DNA from: an uncultured Cohaesibacter sp.
GTDB lineage: Bacteria; Pseudomonadota; Alphaproteobacteria; Rhizobiales; Cohaesibacteraceae
Assembly (NCBI RefSeq): GCF_963678225.1
Contig: NZ_OY782764.1
Coordinates: 526,001-590,000, forward strand
DNA: 64,000 nt
Direction: 5' to 3'
Of this stretch, positions 9,751 to 17,961 are shown one piece after another (the first letter of the stretch is position 1; each line of letters begins with the position of its first letter). The position numbers were made by a program, and so were the translations under genes. The notes below the pieces were generated by a model. It was given only the letters and a program-made list of their open reading frames with translations. It was not told where the DNA came from and made no database searches.

Positions 9751-10722
9751 TTACATTTCTTCGTAGGCTTTCAGAGCGGCAGCGCCGGCTTCTCCGGCAC
9801 GTTCAAGCCATTCTGCTTTCAGCTTTGCCCCAGCATCTTCAAAGGCTTTCATCATTTCAGGAGAAGCAGGAGCAACGGTCATGCCCTTTTCCTTGAACTG
9901 CTCAACATACCAGCTGTCCAGCTCTTCCGATTTTGCCCAGCATTTGGCTTCCGCATTGGCAGCAGCATCCTTGACAACAGCCTTGACGCCATCATCCAGA
10001 CGGTCCCATGCGCGGGTGTTGACGATCACCATGTTGCGCGGCAACCAGGCCTTCACATCATAATAATAGCCCACATGTTCCCAAAGCTTGCGGTCATAGC
10101 CGGTCGCACCGGAGGAAACCATGGCTTCAGCCACACCGGTAGCAAAGGCCTGAGACAGTTCGGCGGCCTCAATCTTGGTTGGCGCCATGCCCAGATATTC
10201 AGCGATTTTAGATGTTGTCGGGTTGTAAGCACGGAATTTCAGGCCTTCGACATCAGCAGGCACCTTGGCTTCCTTGATAGAATAGAAGCCCTGCGGCGGC
10301 CATGGGCAGGAATAAAGCAGCGTGACGCGCGACTTTGCCAGAGTTTCTTCTAGAGTTGGCTTGGTTGCCTTGTAAAGCTTCATGGCGTCATCAAAAGAGG
10401 TTGCCAGAAACGGAATGGAATCCATTTCATAGATCGGGCTTTCGTTGCCAAGCGCAGAAATCAATCGCTCACCAATCGGCACCAGCCCCTTGCGCACGGC
10501 GCCGAAAATTTCAGCCCCGCCAAACAGCGAACCGGACGGATGAGTGGTAATTTCAAGCGCGCCATCACTCTTCTCGGCCACTTCCTTGGCAAATTCAGCA
10601 GCCATTTCGGAATGGAAGTTGGTGGCCGAATAAGCCAGAGCCATATCCCACTTTTCAGCATGGGAGAGCGATGTCGAGGCCGCAAGCGCTGCGACCGAGG
10701 CAAGGAGAAATTTGAGTTTCAT
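9751..10722 (-). CDS. TRAP transporter substrate-binding protein (DctP family)
   Basis: The 323-residue protein has a signal peptide (MKLKFLLASVAALAASTSLSHA) and the DctP-type architecture. It includes the conserved block KVPADVEGLKFRAYNPTTSKIAEYLGMAPTKI, containing the arginine that in this family usually contacts a substrate carboxylate. It is the first gene of the dctP-dctQ-dctM-usp operon. The ligand is not predictable from the sequence. Together with the nearby amidohydrolase and racemase-family genes it may serve an organic acid, N-acyl or hydantoin-like compound; this is only a contextual suggestion. Confidence 0.92.
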   Translation of the reverse strand: MKLKFLLASVAALAASTSLSHAEKWDMALAYSATNFHSEMAAEFAKEVAEKSDGALEITTHPSGSLFGGAEIFGAVRKGLVPIGERLISALGNESPIYEMDSIPFLATSFDDAMKLYKATKPTLEETLAKSRVTLLYSCPWPPQGFYSIKEAKVPADVEGLKFRAYNPTTSKIAEYLGMAPTKIEAAELSQAFATGVAEAMVSSGATGYDRKLWEHVGYYYDVKAWLPRNMVIVNTRAWDRLDDGVKAVVKDAAANAEAKCWAKSEELDSWYVEQFKEKGMTVAPASPEMMKAFEDAGAKLKAEWLERAGEAGAAALKAYEEM

Positions 10723-11283
10723 TTGGTCTTCCTCTGGATGGTGGTGTTTCTTGAAAATGGAAAAATGAACCGCACAAATAAGAACGGCTCGGCAATCCTG
10801 TTATTGGTCCGACCTGTTATCCGGTCAGTGAATAGCTCGCTATATCAGGGCTTTCCCCCGATTGGCGCAAGTGTTTGCTGGCATAAGGTGTTGGAAAATG
10901 TGCGGAGCGTCAAGATCTATGAGGCCGATCCTGTTGGGCAGAAGCGCCGGCGCGATCAGCACGCCCCCTGTTCGCGCTCTGCAATCCAGACCTTTCTTGA
11001 CCATAGGGCTTACTCCACTTGACGCTTGCCGGACTGGCTGCCTGTTCTCCTATATCGGCGAATGCGGAGAGGAAAGGACCAAGGCAAAGGCGGGGAAAAG
11101 CCCCAACTTACCCTTTGCCTTCGGATGAAGCGATGTCCGGCGTTCTTTTGCCTATCTTCACGTGCAAAAACCATGCCCCATTGACAAATTTGGAAATATC
11201 GCCGTTATTTCGCACATGCAACGCGATTTCCGGCCATAAAATCAACAGCTTTGACCGACATTGGCAATCGCCACCAACAAGGA
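10723..11283. other. Intergenic region between dctP and the racemase-family gene
   Basis: A 561-base stretch without a convincing gene separates divergent transcripts. Short open frames here lack ribosome binding sites and family resemblance. It should hold the promoter of the TRAP operon (right side) and of the racemase gene. A structured inverted repeat at 11081-11121 is the only conspicuous element. Confidence 0.6.
11081..11121. repeat. Nested inverted repeat upstream of the racemase gene
   Basis: AAGGCAAAGG (11081-11090) is the exact reverse complement of CCTTTGCCTT (11112-11121). Inside it a second small stem GGGG/CCCC (11092-11095 with 11101-11104) can form. The element is 163 bases before the ATG at 11284. 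It may be a transcribed leader structure, a terminator relic without a T-run, or chance; no known RNA family was recognised. Confidence 0.45.
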
Positions 11284-12000
11284 ATGGCAAATATTTTGGC
11301 ACCAACTGTTCAAAATGACCCTTTTCTAGGCATCCTTATGCTGGACACACGTTTCAAGCGCCCAATCGGAGATGCGGGCAACGCCGCCAGTTATGCCATA
11401 CCGGCCCGTATCGAAGTGATTGCCGGAGCGGGTAGCCCCGACATTGTCAGGAATGGCCGCCCTCTGCCGGATCTGGTAGAAGCTTTCAAGGAAAAGGCGC
11501 GCAAACTGGAACGGGAAGGCGCCTGTGCTTTGACCTCGACATGCGGTTTTCTAGCCACCATTCAGAAGGAAATGGAAGACGCGGTTTCGATCCCCGTGAT
11601 GCTGTCTGCGCTTTGTCTCTACACGGATATTCGCACCAAACACCCCGAGGGGCCAGTCGGCATTCTCACGGCATCTGCGAGAAGTCTGGGCGCAGACGTG
11701 CTCAAGGCCGTAAATATCAAGCCTGAGGATGTGATCATCCGCGGCATGGAAGATTGTCCCGCTTTTGCCACCGCCATTTTGGGCGCAAAGCAAGAGCAAT
11801 CATTGACACTGGATCAGCCCGCAATTGAAGCTGACATCATTCGCAAGGCGCAAGAGATGCTCGTTCAGCATCCCGATCTTGCAGCGTTTCTGCTCGAATG
11901 CGGCAATTTGCCTCCCTATCAGCAGGCCATAGCCAAGGACACCGGCAGGCCGGTCTATTCCATTCTTGATGGGGTCAACGCCCTGATCAAGAAGCAATAG
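11284..12000 (+). CDS. Aspartate/glutamate racemase superfamily protein
   Basis: The 238-residue protein starts with the family-typical LGILMLDTRFKRPIGDAGN. It keeps the two cysteines expected of cofactor-independent racemases, one in TSTCGFL and one in LLECGNLPPY. Members racemise Asp, Glu or hydantoins, or act as maleate isomerases or decarboxylases, so the exact reaction is open. ATG 11284 is chosen; an earlier TTG at 11251 would add 11 residues, and AGGA lies unusually close to the ATG. It stands next to a GntR regulator and an operon rich in D-amino acid enzymes, which makes an amino acid racemase role attractive but unproven. Confidence 0.78.
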   Translation: MANILAPTVQNDPFLGILMLDTRFKRPIGDAGNAASYAIPARIEVIAGAGSPDIVRNGRPLPDLVEAFKEKARKLEREGACALTSTCGFLATIQKEMEDAVSIPVMLSALCLYTDIRTKHPEGPVGILTASARSLGADVLKAVNIKPEDVIIRGMEDCPAFATAILGAKQEQSLTLDQPAIEADIIRKAQEMLVQHPDLAAFLLECGNLPPYQQAIAKDTGRPVYSILDGVNALIKKQ

Positions 12001-12036
12001 CACACCGCTTTTCGCCTGAGCCTGACGACCAGTCTG

Positions 12037-12714
12037 TTATAGGCTCATGATATCGGCAGGCACTTCTTCAAGCGCAGCCAGATACTGATCATAGGTGTTA
12101 CCAAGCGTGTAGATATGTTTGCGCATCAGTTCGGCAGCTTTTTCCTCATCGCCTTCATCCATGGCAGCCAGAATATCATCATGCTCTTTCATGGACTGCT
12201 CAAGGCGTCCGCTCACATCGAGCTGCTTGCGCCGGAAGGGTCTGAGCCGCCGGTGCATGCGCAACGTCTCTTCTTCCAGCACTGCATTGCCCGATGCCTG
12301 ATAGATCATGCCATGAAGTCTGTTGTTTGCTTCATAATAGTCATCATTCTTGCCTTCCTTCAGCGCCCGCGCGCAATCGCTCGCGGCACGCTTGAGATAA
12401 AGCTGCTGAGCTGAAGTGAGACGGCGGGTTGCCAGCTTGACACACCAGGCTTCCAACTCGGCCATGAATTCAAACATCTCCACAAGGCGGGTCATTGAAG
12501 GCCTGCGAACGAAGGCACCACGATTGGGTATAAGTTCCACAAGACCGATGCCATCCAGAATCTGGAAGGCCTCTCTCAGCGGTGTGCGCGAAACATTGAA
12601 CTGCTCGGAAAGCGCAGCTTCGTTGAGCTTTTCGCCATCTTTGTAGGCACCGGTGGCTATTTTCTGCTCAATTTCCGAGCAAATCAGGGCTGATGCTTTG
12701 TATTTATTAGTCAT
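12037..12714 (-). CDS. GntR family regulator with FCD domain
   Basis: The 225-residue protein has an N-terminal winged helix (EIEQKIATGAYKDGEKLNEAALSEQFNVSRTPLREAFQ, about residues 15-55, ending in a basic wing NRGAFVRR). An all-helical FCD ligand domain follows, as in FadR and LldR relatives. Such proteins usually repress a divergent catabolic operon until a carboxylate or amino acid metabolite binds. It is transcribed away from the peptide ABC operon, and two GTATAC-like operator candidates lie between them. The open frame extends 42 codons upstream through the operator region, but the start MTNKY at 12714 matches the family. Confidence 0.92.
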   Translation of the reverse strand: MTNKYKASALICSEIEQKIATGAYKDGEKLNEAALSEQFNVSRTPLREAFQILDGIGLVELIPNRGAFVRRPSMTRLVEMFEFMAELEAWCVKLATRRLTSAQQLYLKRAASDCARALKEGKNDDYYEANNRLHGMIYQASGNAVLEEETLRMHRRLRPFRRKQLDVSGRLEQSMKEHDDILAAMDEGDEEKAAELMRKHIYTLGNTYDQYLAALEEVPADIMSL

Positions 12715-12728
12715 GGTAACATTATCGC

Positions 12729-12763
12729 TTGACAGTATACATTTCACACAGATTATATACAAT
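12729..12763 (+). promoter_or_regulatory. Candidate promoter and twin GntR operators for the peptide/D-amino acid operon
   Basis: TTGACA at 12729-12734 is a good -35 element, with a TATATA-like -10 about 18-19 bases on. Two similar pseudo-palindromes overlap it: 12732-12743 (core GTATAC) and 12752-12763 (ATTATATACAAT, one base from a perfect palindrome). Their centres are exactly 20 bp apart, about two helical turns. FCD-type GntR proteins bind short palindromes of this sort, so repression of the gene at 12827 by the divergent regulator is inferred. Confidence 0.6.
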
Positions 12764-12826
12764 CTCATAAAAATCAATACAAATAACCTTCCAAGCATAA
12801 ACCCGAGCTTCAACAGGGGAACGAAT

Positions 12827-14338
12827 ATGAAGATATCCAAACTGGTAGTGAGTACTGCGGTCTACTTGGCGCTTTCGGCGACGTCCTACGCCGACAAAGC
12901 GAGCGACACCGTCAATATGGCATTTCTGAAAGAACTCGAATCTGCCGACGTCTTTTTCAACACGGCACGCGAAGGTCTTCTCCTGAACCATTCGGTTTGG
13001 GATGGTCTGCTTTATCGCGACCCCGACACGGGCGAATATAAGGGCAACCTTGCTGAATCATGGAAATGGATCAACGACACCACAATCGAATTCAAGCTGC
13101 GTGAGGGCATCAAATTCCACAATGGCGAAGCATTCAACGCAGATGATGTTGTCTACACCGTCAACTTTGTTGCCGACAAAGCCAATGGCGTAAAAAGCCA
13201 GACCAACGTGAGCTGGATGGACCATGCAGAGAAGGTGGATGACTATACGGTCCGCATCATTGCCGACGCCCCATTCCCAGCCGCTGAAGAATTCCTCGCC
13301 GGCCCTGTCGCCATGTATCCCAATGAGTATTACGCAGAAGTCGGCCCCAAGGGCATGGCTGCCCATCCTGTCGGCACCGGCCCGTTCAAGGTCACCGAGC
13401 TGGAGCCAGGCAAGCATTTTGTGCTTGAGAAAAACGAAGACTATTTCAATGGCCCCAAAGGCATGGCCAAGGTGTCGAAAATCGACATCCGCACCATCCC
13501 TGACATGAACACCCAGATCGCCGAATTCTTCAACGGCACGCTGGACTTCCTCTGGAACATCCCTGCTGACCAGGCCGAAAAGCTCGACGCCATGGGCAAG
13601 TTCGACGTGGTCAACGCACCGGCAATCCGCGTTGGTTATATCACAATCGACGCTGCAGGCCGCTACGATCCGGACGGCCCGATGACCAAGAAGAAGGTTC
13701 GTCAGGCTATCTATCACGCCATTGACCGTGAAGCCATTGTCCAAGCTTTGGTCAAAGGCTCTTCTCAGGTCATCGACAGCGCCTGCTCTCCGGTTCAGTT
13801 CGCCTGTGCCCAGGACCTGCCGACCTATGACTATGATCCGGAAAAAGCCAAGGCACTTCTCGCCGAAGCCGGTTATCCGGATGGCTTCACCACCGATTTC
13901 TATGCATACCGCAACCGTCCGTATGCAGAAGCCATGATGGGCTTCCTCAACGAAGTCGGCATCAAGACCAACTTCAGTTACCTGAAATATGCTGCCCTGC
14001 GTGAGAAACGCGCCAAGGGTGAAGTGCCGATTTCCTTCCAGACCTGGGGCTCCTACTCCATCGCGGACGCTTCGGCCATCACTTCGGAATTCTTCACCGG
14101 CGGCGACTGGGATGATGCCCGTGATCCGGAAATCATCGACTGGCTGACCGAGGCCGACAAGACCACCGACAAGGAAGCACGCAAGGCCCTTTACAAAAAG
14201 GCTCTGACCAAGATTGTCGAGGAAGCCTACTGGGTTCCGATGTTCACCTACAATGTGAACTACGCCATGAGCAAGGAACTTGACTACAAGGCAACCCCTG
14301 ACGAACTGGTGCGCTTCTTCACCTTCGGCTGGAAATAA
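12827..14338 (+). CDS. Peptide/opine ABC transporter binding protein (family 5, DppA-like)
   Basis: The 503-residue precursor has a signal peptide ending near TSYA and the family-5 solute-binding fold. LAESWKWINDTTIEFKLREGIKFHNGEAFNADDVVYT is a classical stretch of this family. Members bind di- or oligopeptides, nickel, opines or glutathione. ATG 12827 follows AGGGGAACG and begins at the signal peptide; the open frame upstream crosses the promoter and is not coding. It is the first gene of a long operon, and a hairpin follows it. The downstream genes suggest that the ligand is a small peptide or gamma-glutamyl compound, possibly with D-residues. Confidence 0.93.
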   Translation: MKISKLVVSTAVYLALSATSYADKASDTVNMAFLKELESADVFFNTAREGLLLNHSVWDGLLYRDPDTGEYKGNLAESWKWINDTTIEFKLREGIKFHNGEAFNADDVVYTVNFVADKANGVKSQTNVSWMDHAEKVDDYTVRIIADAPFPAAEEFLAGPVAMYPNEYYAEVGPKGMAAHPVGTGPFKVTELEPGKHFVLEKNEDYFNGPKGMAKVSKIDIRTIPDMNTQIAEFFNGTLDFLWNIPADQAEKLDAMGKFDVVNAPAIRVGYITIDAAGRYDPDGPMTKKKVRQAIYHAIDREAIVQALVKGSSQVIDSACSPVQFACAQDLPTYDYDPEKAKALLAEAGYPDGFTTDFYAYRNRPYAEAMMGFLNEVGIKTNFSYLKYAALREKRAKGEVPISFQTWGSYSIADASAITSEFFTGGDWDDARDPEIIDWLTEADKTTDKEARKALYKKALTKIVEEAYWVPMFTYNVNYAMSKELDYKATPDELVRFFTFGWK

Positions 14339-14347
14339 CGAGCAATC

Positions 14348-14370
14348 GGGGCCGGATACCGTCCGGCCCC
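14348..14370 (+). other. Intercistronic hairpin after the binding protein gene
   Basis: GGGGCCGGA (14348-14356) pairs perfectly with TCCGGCCCC (14362-14370) around TACCG. There is no T-run. This is the same arrangement as after the other two binding protein genes in this window and probably stabilises the upstream message. Confidence 0.65.
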
Positions 14371-14404
14371 AACCCCTCCCCAATAATGAGAATTCGAGGT
14401 CGGA

Positions 14405-15322
14405 ATGTATATCTATATTCTGAAACGGCTTGGTCTTGCCTTACTGGTGGCTTTCACCGTATCCGCAATCAGCTTCAGCCTGCTTTTCATGGCCGGTGAT
14501 CCCGCCATTGCAATTGCAGGGGAAAACGCGTCCATGGAAGACATCCAGATGGTCAATGACCGCTATGGATTTGATCGCCCCATCGTCGTGCAATATTTTG
14601 AATGGCTGGGCAAGGCTGTTTCCGGCGATCTGGGCAACAGCTGGTATTTTGATCTGCCTGTTTCCGATCTCATTGTTGACCGCCTGAGCGTCACCATGCT
14701 TCTGGGTTTGCTCAGTATCAGTTTCGCGCTTCTGCTGGCCATCCCCATGGGCGTTGCCGCAGCGATGAAACCAAACTCCCTCATCGACCGCGCAGCTCTC
14801 TTCATCTCGGTTGTCGGACAGGCCATCCCGTCCTTCTGGTTCGGCCTGATCCTGATTGTGGTCTTCTCCATCAAGCTGGGGCTTGTACCCGCTTCCGGCT
14901 CGACAAGCTGGGCCCACTTTATCCTGCCTACGGTCGTTCTGGGCTATTACGCCACCCCGGCCATCATGCGCCTTACCCGTGCAGGCATGCTCGAGGTGCT
15001 GAGCGCAGATTATATCCGCACCGCGCGCGCCAAAGGGTTGGATAGCCGCAAGATCATGTTCAAGCATGCCTTGCGCAATGCCATCATTCCGGTGATCAGC
15101 CTTGCTGCCGTGCAGATGGGCTTCATGCTGGGCGGATCCATCGTGGTGGAAAGCATTTTCGCGCTGCATGGCGCGGGCTTCCTCGCCTGGGAATCCATTT
15201 CCCGAAATGACCTGCCAACCATGCAGGCTCTCATCCTCATCTTCTCGATGTTCTACATCTTCTTCACCTTCCTGGCAGATATCCTCAACGCCTGGATGGA
15301 TCCACGCCTGCGCATCGCCTGA
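14405..15322 (+). CDS. Peptide ABC transporter permease (DppB-like)
   Basis: The 305-residue membrane protein starts MYIYILKRLGLALLVAFTVSAISFSLLFMAGDPA, typical of DppB/GsiC. It has the DppB-type EAA loop DYIRTARAKGLDSRKIMFKHALRNAIIPV. It forms half of the inner-membrane channel. It lies 66 bases after the binding protein gene and 18 before the second permease in the same operon. Substrate specificity is set by the binding protein, so only the transporter class can be stated. Confidence 0.94.
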   Translation: MYIYILKRLGLALLVAFTVSAISFSLLFMAGDPAIAIAGENASMEDIQMVNDRYGFDRPIVVQYFEWLGKAVSGDLGNSWYFDLPVSDLIVDRLSVTMLLGLLSISFALLLAIPMGVAAAMKPNSLIDRAALFISVVGQAIPSFWFGLILIVVFSIKLGLVPASGSTSWAHFILPTVVLGYYATPAIMRLTRAGMLEVLSADYIRTARAKGLDSRKIMFKHALRNAIIPVISLAAVQMGFMLGGSIVVESIFALHGAGFLAWESISRNDLPTMQALILIFSMFYIFFTFLADILNAWMDPRLRIA

Positions 15323-15340
15323 TAGGGAACGGAGAAAATC

Positions 15341-16276
15341 ATGTCAGAGACATCCATCACCTCGACTTCGACCAAAAAACAGGCACCTGCCCCCAAAAAG
15401 CAGAAAACGCCGGTTCATCAGCTTTCACCGCGCGCCAAGATGCTGCATCGGGCGCTGCGCCACAAAGGCTTGCTGTTTGGCCTGTTCGTCATGGCGATCA
15501 TCGTGATTGTCGCCCTGTTCGCGCCGCTGCTTGCCGGTCATGACCCCTATAGCCAAAGCTTGCTCGCCCGCATGAAGCCGCCAGTCTTTCTTGGTGGCAC
15601 ATGGGAGCACCCACTCGGCACGGACGCCCTTGGCCGCGACTATCTCGCCCGCCTTGTCTATGGCGCCCGCATTTCGCTGCTGATCGGCCTCATCGCAGCC
15701 ACCATCTCGGCCTGCATCGGCACCTTCATGGGCGTTCTGGCTGGCTATTTCGGCGGCCGTATCGACCTGATCGTGACCTTCTTCATCAATGTGCGCCTCG
15801 CCATGCCGGTGGTTCTGGTGGCGCTTGCTGTCGTGGCCCTGTTCGGCGGATCTCTGCTCGTTGTCGTCTCCGTGCTTGGCCTACTGCTCTGGGACCGCTT
15901 TGCGGTGGTCATGCGCGCTGCCACCATGCAGGTGCGCAAGCTGGAATATGTTGCCGCAGCTCAGGTGCTCGGAGCCTCTCTGCCGCGCGTGCTGTTCAAG
16001 GATATCCTGCCGAATGTGATGAACCATCTGATCGTCATTTTCACGCTGGAAATGGCCCATGCCATCATCCTTGAAGCCGCCCTCAGCTTCCTTGGCCTTG
16101 GCGTTCAGCCACCAACCCCGTCCTGGGGCCTGATGATCTCTGAAGGCAAGGAAATGCTGCTGTTTGAAAGCTGGCTGATCACCATCCCGGGTGTCGCCCT
16201 GTTCTTCCTCGTCCTGTCCATCAACATGCTTGGCGACGGCATCCGCGACGTCACCGCACCGGAGGGCCGCAACTGA
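15341..16276 (+). CDS. Peptide ABC transporter permease (DppC-like)
   Basis: The 311-residue protein has a roughly 45-residue cytoplasmic leader rich in Ser, Thr, Lys and Pro, then about six membrane helices. Class markers are HPLGTDALGRDYLARLVYGARISL and the C-terminal LSFLGLGVQPPTPSWGLMI of DppC/OppC proteins. It pairs with the DppB-like permease. Its stop overlaps the ATPase start by one base (TGATG), indicating translational coupling. Confidence 0.94.
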   Translation: MSETSITSTSTKKQAPAPKKQKTPVHQLSPRAKMLHRALRHKGLLFGLFVMAIIVIVALFAPLLAGHDPYSQSLLARMKPPVFLGGTWEHPLGTDALGRDYLARLVYGARISLLIGLIAATISACIGTFMGVLAGYFGGRIDLIVTFFINVRLAMPVVLVALAVVALFGGSLLVVVSVLGLLLWDRFAVVMRAATMQVRKLEYVAAAQVLGASLPRVLFKDILPNVMNHLIVIFTLEMAHAIILEAALSFLGLGVQPPTPSWGLMISEGKEMLLFESWLITIPGVALFFLVLSINMLGDGIRDVTAPEGRN

Positions 16277-17961
16277 TGACCGATCCTATTCTCACCATCA
16301 AGAATCTGACCGTCGATCTGCCAGAAGGCGGCGACCGCCCCCATGCGGTCGAAAAGCTCTCGGTTGACATTGCCCCGAAGGAAATCGTCTGCATCGTCGG
16401 CGAATCCGGCTCGGGCAAGTCCATCACCTCCTTCACCACCATGGGCCTCTTGCCGAAGGCTCTGAAGCCTTCAACCGGTGAAGTGATCTTTGAAGGGCAG
16501 GATGTGCTCAAGCTCTCCCCTAGGGAACATGCCAAGCTGCGCGGTAGCCGCATGGCCATGATCTTTCAGGAGCCCATGAGCGCGCTCAATCCCTGCTACA
16601 CGGTCGGAGATCAGATCGAGGAAGTGTTCGAGCAGCATACCAGCCTGTCCAAAGCCGAACGCAAGGCCAAGACCATCAAGCTGCTGGACGAAGTACAGCT
16701 TCCGGAACCCGAACGGATCTATTCCTCCTATCCCCATCAGCTCTCCGGTGGTCAGCGCCAGCGCATCGTCATCGCCATTGCTCTTGCGCTTGATCCGTCC
16801 CTGCTGATCGCAGACGAACCGACCACCGCACTCGACCTGTCCACGCAGGCCCAGATCCTTCATCTGTTCAAGGAACTGCGCGAGAAACACTCCGCCGGCA
16901 TCATGTTCGTGACCCACGACTTCGACGTGGTAGCCGAGATTGCCGACAAGGTTGTCGTCATGAAAGAGGGCAAGATTGTCGAGCAGGGCACAGCCGAAGA
17001 AGTGCTCAACCGCCCCAAACATCCCTACACCCGCAAATTGATTGATGCAGTGCCGCGCCGCACCGGAACGGTGAATGCCCACATGGCGGAAAAGCACAAG
17101 GTGATGGAAGTGCTTGGCCTCAACAAGACCTTCCACACAAAGGGCACCATGTTCAAACCGTCTCGCACGGTGCATGCCTGCAAGGATATCAACTTCATCG
17201 TCCATCGCGGCGAGACTCTGGGCATCGTGGGCGAATCCGGCTCGGGTAAATCAACGCTCGTCAAATGCCTCATTCGCCTTGAAGATCCGGATAGCGGGTC
17301 TGTCATCATCGATGGCAGCGACATCGCGCAATTCACGCCAAAGCTACTGCATCCCTATCGCAAGAGCATCCAGATCGTCTTTCAGGACCCCTACGGCTCG
17401 CTCAACCCGCGCCGCACCATCGGCGACCAGTTGGTAGAGGGACCGGTCAATTTCGGAGAAGACCGCGCCCATGCCATGGAACGGGCCAAGAAGCTGATGG
17501 AAATCGTCCGGTTGGAGCAGGATGCGCTCTATCGCTATCCCGCCCAGTTCTCCGGTGGTCAGCGCCAGCGCATCTGCATCGCCCGCGCACTGATGGTCGA
17601 GCCCGAAGTGCTCATTGCCGACGAAGCCGTCTCGGCGCTGGACGTATCCGTGCAGAAGGAAGTGCTCAAGCTGCTCAACGAGATCCGGGATGAAATGGGC
17701 CTGACGGTTCTCTTCATCACCCATGACTTGCGCGTTGCCGCCCAGATCTGTGACAATCTTGTGGTCATGCAGAATGGTGAGATCGTGGAACGGGGCAATG
17801 TCGACGAAGTCTTCGGACACCCCAAACACGACTATACCAAGAAATTGCTCTCGGCCCAGCCCGGTCAGAATTGGAAGGTCCCTGACATCTCCAAACTGCC
17901 CCCCGTTGATCCGGCCCTGCTGGAGCAAGCGCTGAACCAGCCCATGGGAGCGGTCAGATGA
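16276..17961 (+). CDS. Fused dipeptide ABC transporter ATPase (DppD-DppF)
   Basis: The 561-residue protein holds two complete ABC domains in one chain. The first has Walker A GESGSGKS near residue 40, signature LSGGQRQR and Walker B LLIADEPTTALD. The second has GESGSGKST near residue 320, FSGGQRQRICIARAL and VLIADEAVSALD. In the second, the residue after the catalytic Glu is Ala rather than Pro, a common variant in DppF-like domains. A linker around residues 250-280 joins the halves. Such fusions are frequent in alphaproteobacterial peptide importers. It overlaps the gamma-glutamyltransferase gene by four bases. Confidence 0.95.
   Translation: MTDPILTIKNLTVDLPEGGDRPHAVEKLSVDIAPKEIVCIVGESGSGKSITSFTTMGLLPKALKPSTGEVIFEGQDVLKLSPREHAKLRGSRMAMIFQEPMSALNPCYTVGDQIEEVFEQHTSLSKAERKAKTIKLLDEVQLPEPERIYSSYPHQLSGGQRQRIVIAIALALDPSLLIADEPTTALDLSTQAQILHLFKELREKHSAGIMFVTHDFDVVAEIADKVVVMKEGKIVEQGTAEEVLNRPKHPYTRKLIDAVPRRTGTVNAHMAEKHKVMEVLGLNKTFHTKGTMFKPSRTVHACKDINFIVHRGETLGIVGESGSGKSTLVKCLIRLEDPDSGSVIIDGSDIAQFTPKLLHPYRKSIQIVFQDPYGSLNPRRTIGDQLVEGPVNFGEDRAHAMERAKKLMEIVRLEQDALYRYPAQFSGGQRQRICIARALMVEPEVLIADEAVSALDVSVQKEVLKLLNEIRDEMGLTVLFITHDLRVAAQICDNLVVMQNGEIVERGNVDEVFGHPKHDYTKKLLSAQPGQNWKVPDISKLPPVDPALLEQALNQPMGAVR

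Noticed and set aside
10540-11318. Overlapping plus-strand open frames in the dctP-racemase gap
   Set aside because: No ribosome binding sites, no family resemblance, and partial overlap with dctP; treated as non-coding.
13058-14383. 441-codon minus-strand open frame opposite the DppA-like gene
   Set aside because: Shadow of a well-supported solute-binding protein gene.
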